Positions 5,594-7,738 of a DNA stretch of 7,738 bases are shown here, one piece after another. The notes below the pieces were generated by a model that was not told where the DNA came from, did not search any database, and saw nothing but the letters and a program-made list of their open reading frames with translations. Each line of letters opens with the position of its first letter. Position 1 is the first letter of the stretch. The translations under genes and the position numbers were made by a program. Source of the stretch: Thermoplasmatota archaeon (GTDB lineage Archaea; Thermoplasmatota; Thermoplasmata; Thermoplasmatales; Thermoplasmataceae); contig JAMDCG010000079.1 of NCBI GenBank assembly GCA_023489425.1, forward strand, positions 1-7,738, in the 5' to 3' direction.

Positions 5594-5601
5594 TTTATAT
5601 A
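5594..5601 (+). promoter_or_regulatory. TATA box of the ATPase/TOPRIM operon
   Basis: The sequence TTTATATA is centred about 25 bases before the ATG at 5623, predicting a leaderless transcript. No Shine-Dalgarno site is present before the ATG. Confidence 0.55.
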
Positions 5602-5622
5602 CATACTATTTATTTCATTGAA

Positions 5623-6828
5623 ATGATTGAAAGAATAAGGGCTACTAACTTTAAGAGTTTTAAGTCGATCGATGTAAAATTGACTGACCTAAATGTTCTC
5701 ATAGGTCAAAATTCTTCAGGTAAGTCTAATTTTGTATCTATATTTCAATTCATAAGGGATATTTCTACAGTTGGATTGAACAACGCCCTCTCTATGCAGG
5801 GAGGTGTTGAGTATCTGTTCAATTTTGACACTACAGCTGATGGCTTCTGTGAAGTTGAAGTCTTCTTTGACCGCAAAGTAAAATTAAATATACGTGGGAG
5901 GTCCAAGAACAAATATGACGGATTAATGAAGATGTCTATGTTATCTTACAAGCTAAGACTGACCTCATATAAAAGTGTTAAAAAGATAAAGACTTTTAGA
6001 GAAGAGATAAAACTCATGCTATCGTATTCGAAGGAAAAAGATCCAATTAACAAAGAGATAATAGTAGTCATGGAGAATGGTAATGTAAATGTGGAAGGTG
6101 ACAAAGACGAGGTATTGAAGAATATGATGGTCATTCCTATGGGTAAAAGTAGTGAGCTTTTAACCTTACTTCGTTTGCCTCCATTCATCTTTTTGTTTGA
6201 TGCAGATTTAAGGGGCGCAATACAAGTTTATGATTTTGATCCGAAACTATCCAAAAAGGCAATTTCACTAACGGGAAAGATGGCACTGGAACCGGATGGG
6301 AGTAATATAGCTCTAGTGCTAAGACATGTTTTGAATGACAATGATGAAAGAAAGAAATTTATAAGATATCTCAAGTCCTGTCTCCCATTCATTAACGATA
6401 TTTCAATTGTTGAACAGATCGATAAGTCGATAATTTTTAAAACTTCTGAAACCTATAATTCTAATTCTCAAATTCCAGCCCCTCTAATATCGGATGGAAC
6501 CGTTGAGATTGTTTCCATAATATATTGTCTCTTTTTTCAACATAACGAACTCATTATCATCGAAGAACCGGAAAGAAATATTCATCCCCATCTGATTTCA
6601 AGTGTTATGCATTTAATAAGAGAGGCTTCAGACTCTAAACAGATTATCATTACTACACACAGTCCTGAATTATTAAAACAAGTAGATTTGAAGAATATAT
6701 ATATTGTAGATAGAGATAAAAGAGGAGCATCGAAGGTGAATGGTATTGAAAACATCCAAGAGATAAAGATATTTCTCAGAGATAAAATTGGTGTTGACGA
6801 GCTATTTATAGACGGTATTCTAAGATGA
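5623..6828 (+). CDS. OLD/AAA15-21-like ATPase, first gene of a putative defence pair
   Basis: This 401-residue cytoplasmic protein has an ABC/SMC-type ATPase head. It starts MIERIRATNFKSFKS, the typical N-terminus of this class. Walker A is GQNSSGKS (28-35). A central insert (about 75-285) holds the helical and coiled segments that vary between families. A signature-like LISDGT lies at 288-293, Walker B is LIIIEEPE (310-317) followed by the D-loop region HPHL, and TTHSPELL (344-351) supplies the switch histidine His346. Proteins of this type pair with TOPRIM nucleases in anti-phage systems, where ATP-driven assembly senses infection or gates the nuclease. There is no fused TOPRIM domain; the chain ends soon after the ATPase core, and the partner is encoded next, overlapping by four bases (ATGA). 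The defence role is inferred from architecture and gene order. Confidence 0.88.
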   Translation: MIERIRATNFKSFKSIDVKLTDLNVLIGQNSSGKSNFVSIFQFIRDISTVGLNNALSMQGGVEYLFNFDTTADGFCEVEVFFDRKVKLNIRGRSKNKYDGLMKMSMLSYKLRLTSYKSVKKIKTFREEIKLMLSYSKEKDPINKEIIVVMENGNVNVEGDKDEVLKNMMVIPMGKSSELLTLLRLPPFIFLFDADLRGAIQVYDFDPKLSKKAISLTGKMALEPDGSNIALVLRHVLNDNDERKKFIRYLKSCLPFINDISIVEQIDKSIIFKTSETYNSNSQIPAPLISDGTVEIVSIIYCLFFQHNELIIIEEPERNIHPHLISSVMHLIREASDSKQIIITTHSPELLKQVDLKNIYIVDRDKRGASKVNGIENIQEIKIFLRDKIGVDELFIDGILR

Positions 6829-7355
6829 TCGTTTTCCTGTTTGTTGAAGGATATTATGATAAGTTATTTTTTGAAAATGTTTTAAAAAAAATAGATTTTT
6901 GTGTAGATATAAATGTTCAAGAGTATGCTCAGAAACAGCCGAGCAGGATAAATGATTATTTAAAATCTATAGTTAAATCAGGGAACGTATATATTTTAAT
7001 AGCAGACTTAGACCCTGAACAGTACCAATCTAGTGCAGAGAGAGTTTCAAAACTTAGGAATTTATATACATCTTTAGATGAGGGAAGTGTAATCATAGTA
7101 GAGCCAGAGATTGAGGCATGGTATGTTGCAGGATTATCAAAAGGAAGTAAAAAAAGACTGGGAATAAAAATTTCTGGAAAGTTAGAATCCTGTACAAAGG
7201 AGAAATTCAAGAACACCATTGGAAAAAAAAGAGACAACACTGACTTTAGGATGGAAATTTTAGAAAATTTTGATGTGGAAATTGCAAAGAAAAACTCGAA
7301 ATCATTCAAGGAATTTGTAGAATTGTTTTCAAATATCTGTAAGCCATCAAATTAG
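6825..7355 (+). CDS. Small TOPRIM-fold protein (DUF4276-like), candidate nuclease effector
   Basis: This 176-residue protein shows TOPRIM landmarks: FLFVEGYYDKLFF (4-16) with the conserved Glu8 and Asp12, then YILIADLDPEQ (56-66) with the metal-binding pair Asp61/Asp63. An acidic block VEPEIEAWYVAG follows (92-103), resembling the PEIEAW signature of DUF4276 proteins. A C-terminal stretch of the form DFRMEILENFDVEIA then NSKSFKEFVELF (140-168) also matches that group's tail. TOPRIM domains of this kind cut nucleic acid in OLD, AbiL and PARIS systems. The product is probably controlled by the ATPase encoded just upstream: its ATG overlaps the ATPase stop codon, no ribosome-binding site is visible, and termination-reinitiation is the likely way it is translated. 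Whether it cuts DNA or RNA cannot be told. DUF4435 or RloB relatives are the alternatives. Confidence 0.75.
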   Translation: MIVFLFVEGYYDKLFFENVLKKIDFCVDINVQEYAQKQPSRINDYLKSIVKSGNVYILIADLDPEQYQSSAERVSKLRNLYTSLDEGSVIIVEPEIEAWYVAGLSKGSKKRLGIKISGKLESCTKEKFKNTIGKKRDNTDFRMEILENFDVEIAKKNSKSFKEFVELFSNICKPSN

Positions 7356-7375
7356 ACAAAAAATCGATAAAAGAG

Positions 7376-7381
7376 CTTTTT
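7376..7381 (+). terminator. Oligo-T terminator after the TOPRIM gene
   Basis: A CTTTTT tract lies about 20 bases after the stop codon, preceded by AAAAGAG that could pair weakly with it. Another T5 run follows at 7431-7435. Both fit oligo-T termination in archaea. Confidence 0.35.
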
Positions 7382-7440
7382 AAATTATTGACACTTTGGA
7401 CTCTCATATGGTTAACAAGTTACAATTCTATTTTTGAGTG

Positions 7441-7454
7441 AGTTGTGTACAACT
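7441..7454. repeat. Dyad symmetric site AGTTGT-GT-ACAACT
   Basis: The arms are perfect over six bases with a two-base centre, too tight for a stable RNA hairpin. It therefore looks more like a protein-binding dyad than a terminator. No gene starts nearby, so its role is unknown. Confidence 0.35.
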
Positions 7455-7496
7455 TCTAGAATATTCATTTATTTAAAAATGCTGTCATTAATGCGC

Positions 7497-7516
7497 TGGA
7501 AAATAAACTATTTCCA
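7497..7516. repeat. Inverted repeat with one bulged base
   Basis: TGGAAAATA and TATTTCCA can pair over eight bases with one extra A, closing a three-base AAC loop. It is present in both directions' readout and lies in the spacer between converging transcripts. Confidence 0.35.
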
Positions 7517-7540
7517 TAGCTTTTGTGAAATTTCCGTAGA

Positions 7541-7576
7541 GATGACCCATGTAAAAGTGTGATGAGCCATATAAAA
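7541..7576. repeat. Imperfect 16-base direct repeat, period 20
   Basis: GATGACCCATGTAAAA and GATGAGCCATATAAAA match at 14 of 16 positions and are separated by GTGT. Short tandem blocks of this form occur at the ends of some insertion sequences, for example IS21-type elements, but no transposase is present here. Confidence 0.5.
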
Positions 7577-7586
7577 TTAAAATTTC
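7573..7586 (-). terminator. T-rich tract downstream of the GTPase-like gene
   Basis: Read on the minus strand the tract is GAAATTTTAATTTT, starting 16 bases after the TGA at 7604-7602. It is a plausible oligo-T terminator and overlaps the edge of the second direct-repeat unit. Confidence 0.35.
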
Positions 7587-7601
7587 AGGTTGGATCTTTC
7601 T

Positions 7602-7738
7602 TCAATCATCTTTGTACAGTGTGTCCTCGTCTTCCCCTCCTGAAAGGAACAGTGACATCGCTGAATAAACGTCTTCCATCCCAAACATGTTCTTTGAGGA
7701 TACAGGTATCATCTTGCTGCTCAGACCGCTTTCTTCAA
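7602..7738 (-). CDS. C-terminal fragment of a GTPase-like protein, probably GPN-loop family (runs off the window)
   Basis: The last 45 codons of a minus-strand gene are visible, ending in TGA at 7604-7602. The tail reads EESGLSSKMIPVSSKNMFGM, then EDVYSAMSLFLSGGEDEDTLYKDD. The pattern IPVSSK followed by GM-DVY is the G5 region and closing helix typical of P-loop GTPases (compare IPVSAKTGEGLEELY). The acidic GGED tail recalls archaeal GPN-loop GTPases, which in eukaryotes assist RNA polymerase assembly. The nucleotide-binding motifs lie beyond the window edge, so the assignment rests on about 30 residues; another Ras-like or Era-like GTPase is possible. It converges on the ATPase/TOPRIM operon, from which a 246-base spacer separates it. 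Confidence 0.55.
   Translation of the reverse strand, partial: EESGLSSKMIPVSSKNMFGMEDVYSAMSLFLSGGEDEDTLYKDD

Larger units (their letters stand above)
7356..7601. other. Structured noncoding spacer between the TOPRIM gene and the GTPase-like gene
   Basis: The spacer holds no convincing gene. It contains T-runs, a dyad AGTTGT-GT-ACAACT (7441-7454), a bulged hairpin TGGAAAATA-AAC-TATTTCCA (7497-7516) and an imperfect 16-base direct repeat (7541-7576). Two tiny frames (7408-7437 and 7479-7562) are too short to support. It could be the scar of a mobile element or simply the 3' ends of two converging transcripts. Confidence 0.4.

Noticed and set aside
6956..7309. 117-codon antisense frame opposite the TOPRIM gene
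   Set aside because: It is a mirror of an AT-rich gene: Phe/Ser-rich, with no start signals, and the plus-strand frame carries the TOPRIM motifs.
7408..7437. Nine-codon frame MVNKLQFYF with a TTTTTAAA box about 28 bases upstream
   Set aside because: The box is more simply the terminator tract of the TOPRIM gene, and nine codons cannot be supported as a gene without expression data.
7479..7562. 27-residue plus-strand frame starting MLSLMRWKINYF and ending inside the direct repeat
   Set aside because: No correctly spaced TATA box or ribosome-binding site and no recognisable product; it may be a chance frame or relic.
5501..7601. Whole cassette as an intact transposon or integrated element
   Set aside because: No transposase, integrase, tRNA attachment site or matching inverted ends were found on the two sides; only the one-sided direct repeat hints at mobility.
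7559..7640. Possible C/D-box guide RNA, because GTGATGA at 7559-7565 matches box C
   Set aside because: No CTGA box D lies at a suitable distance downstream, and no D'/C' pair or terminal stem is visible.

Overview
The window looks like a piece of chromosome from an archaeon, most likely of the Thermoplasmatales or a near relative. Three things point there. Most genes have an A/T-rich TATA-like box centred about 24-28 bases before the start codon, which is the leaderless archaeal layout. The protein set includes an archaeal Ogg2-type 8-oxoguanine glycosylase, an archaeal-type PadR regulator and what looks like a GPN-loop GTPase tail. Base composition is moderately AT-rich. No rRNA, tRNA, CRISPR array or intact insertion sequence was found. 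The lineage call is an inference from protein style, not from a marker gene.

Layout. Bases 1-84 hold the first 28 codons of an unidentified gene on the minus strand. Next come a small two-helix membrane protein (264-542, minus) and the Ogg2 glycosylase (609-1283, minus). Ogg2 is divergent from a phospholipase-D-fold protein (1394-2299, plus). A convergent spacer separates that from an Fe/Mn superoxide dismutase (2483-3100, minus). Upstream of it lies a minus-strand cluster in transcription order: a PadR-family regulator (5467 to 5117), a solute-binding-like protein probably of the DUF3834 type (5082 to 4420), and an MFS transporter (4427 to 3216). The last two overlap by 8 bases and are probably translationally coupled. 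The glycosylase and the superoxide dismutase both fit oxidative-stress housekeeping.

The right third (5623-7355, plus) is the accessory part. An OLD/AAA15-21-like ABC-type ATPase overlaps by 4 bases (ATGA) a small TOPRIM-fold protein resembling DUF4276. This two-gene arrangement is the split form of the OLD ATPase-nuclease architecture seen in anti-phage modules such as PARIS, AbiL and RloAB. Here it is a candidate archaeal defence pair with its own leaderless promoter. In sampled lines it is more AT-rich than the genes to its left.

Downstream (7356-7601) is a structured spacer with a 16-base imperfect direct repeat and two dyads, perhaps the relic of a mobile-element end. The window closes with the last 45 codons of a minus-strand gene resembling a GPN-loop GTPase. 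The PadR promoter carries an exact ATGT-N8-ACAT dyad, the box known for bacterial PadR proteins, so autoregulation is a specific and testable prediction.
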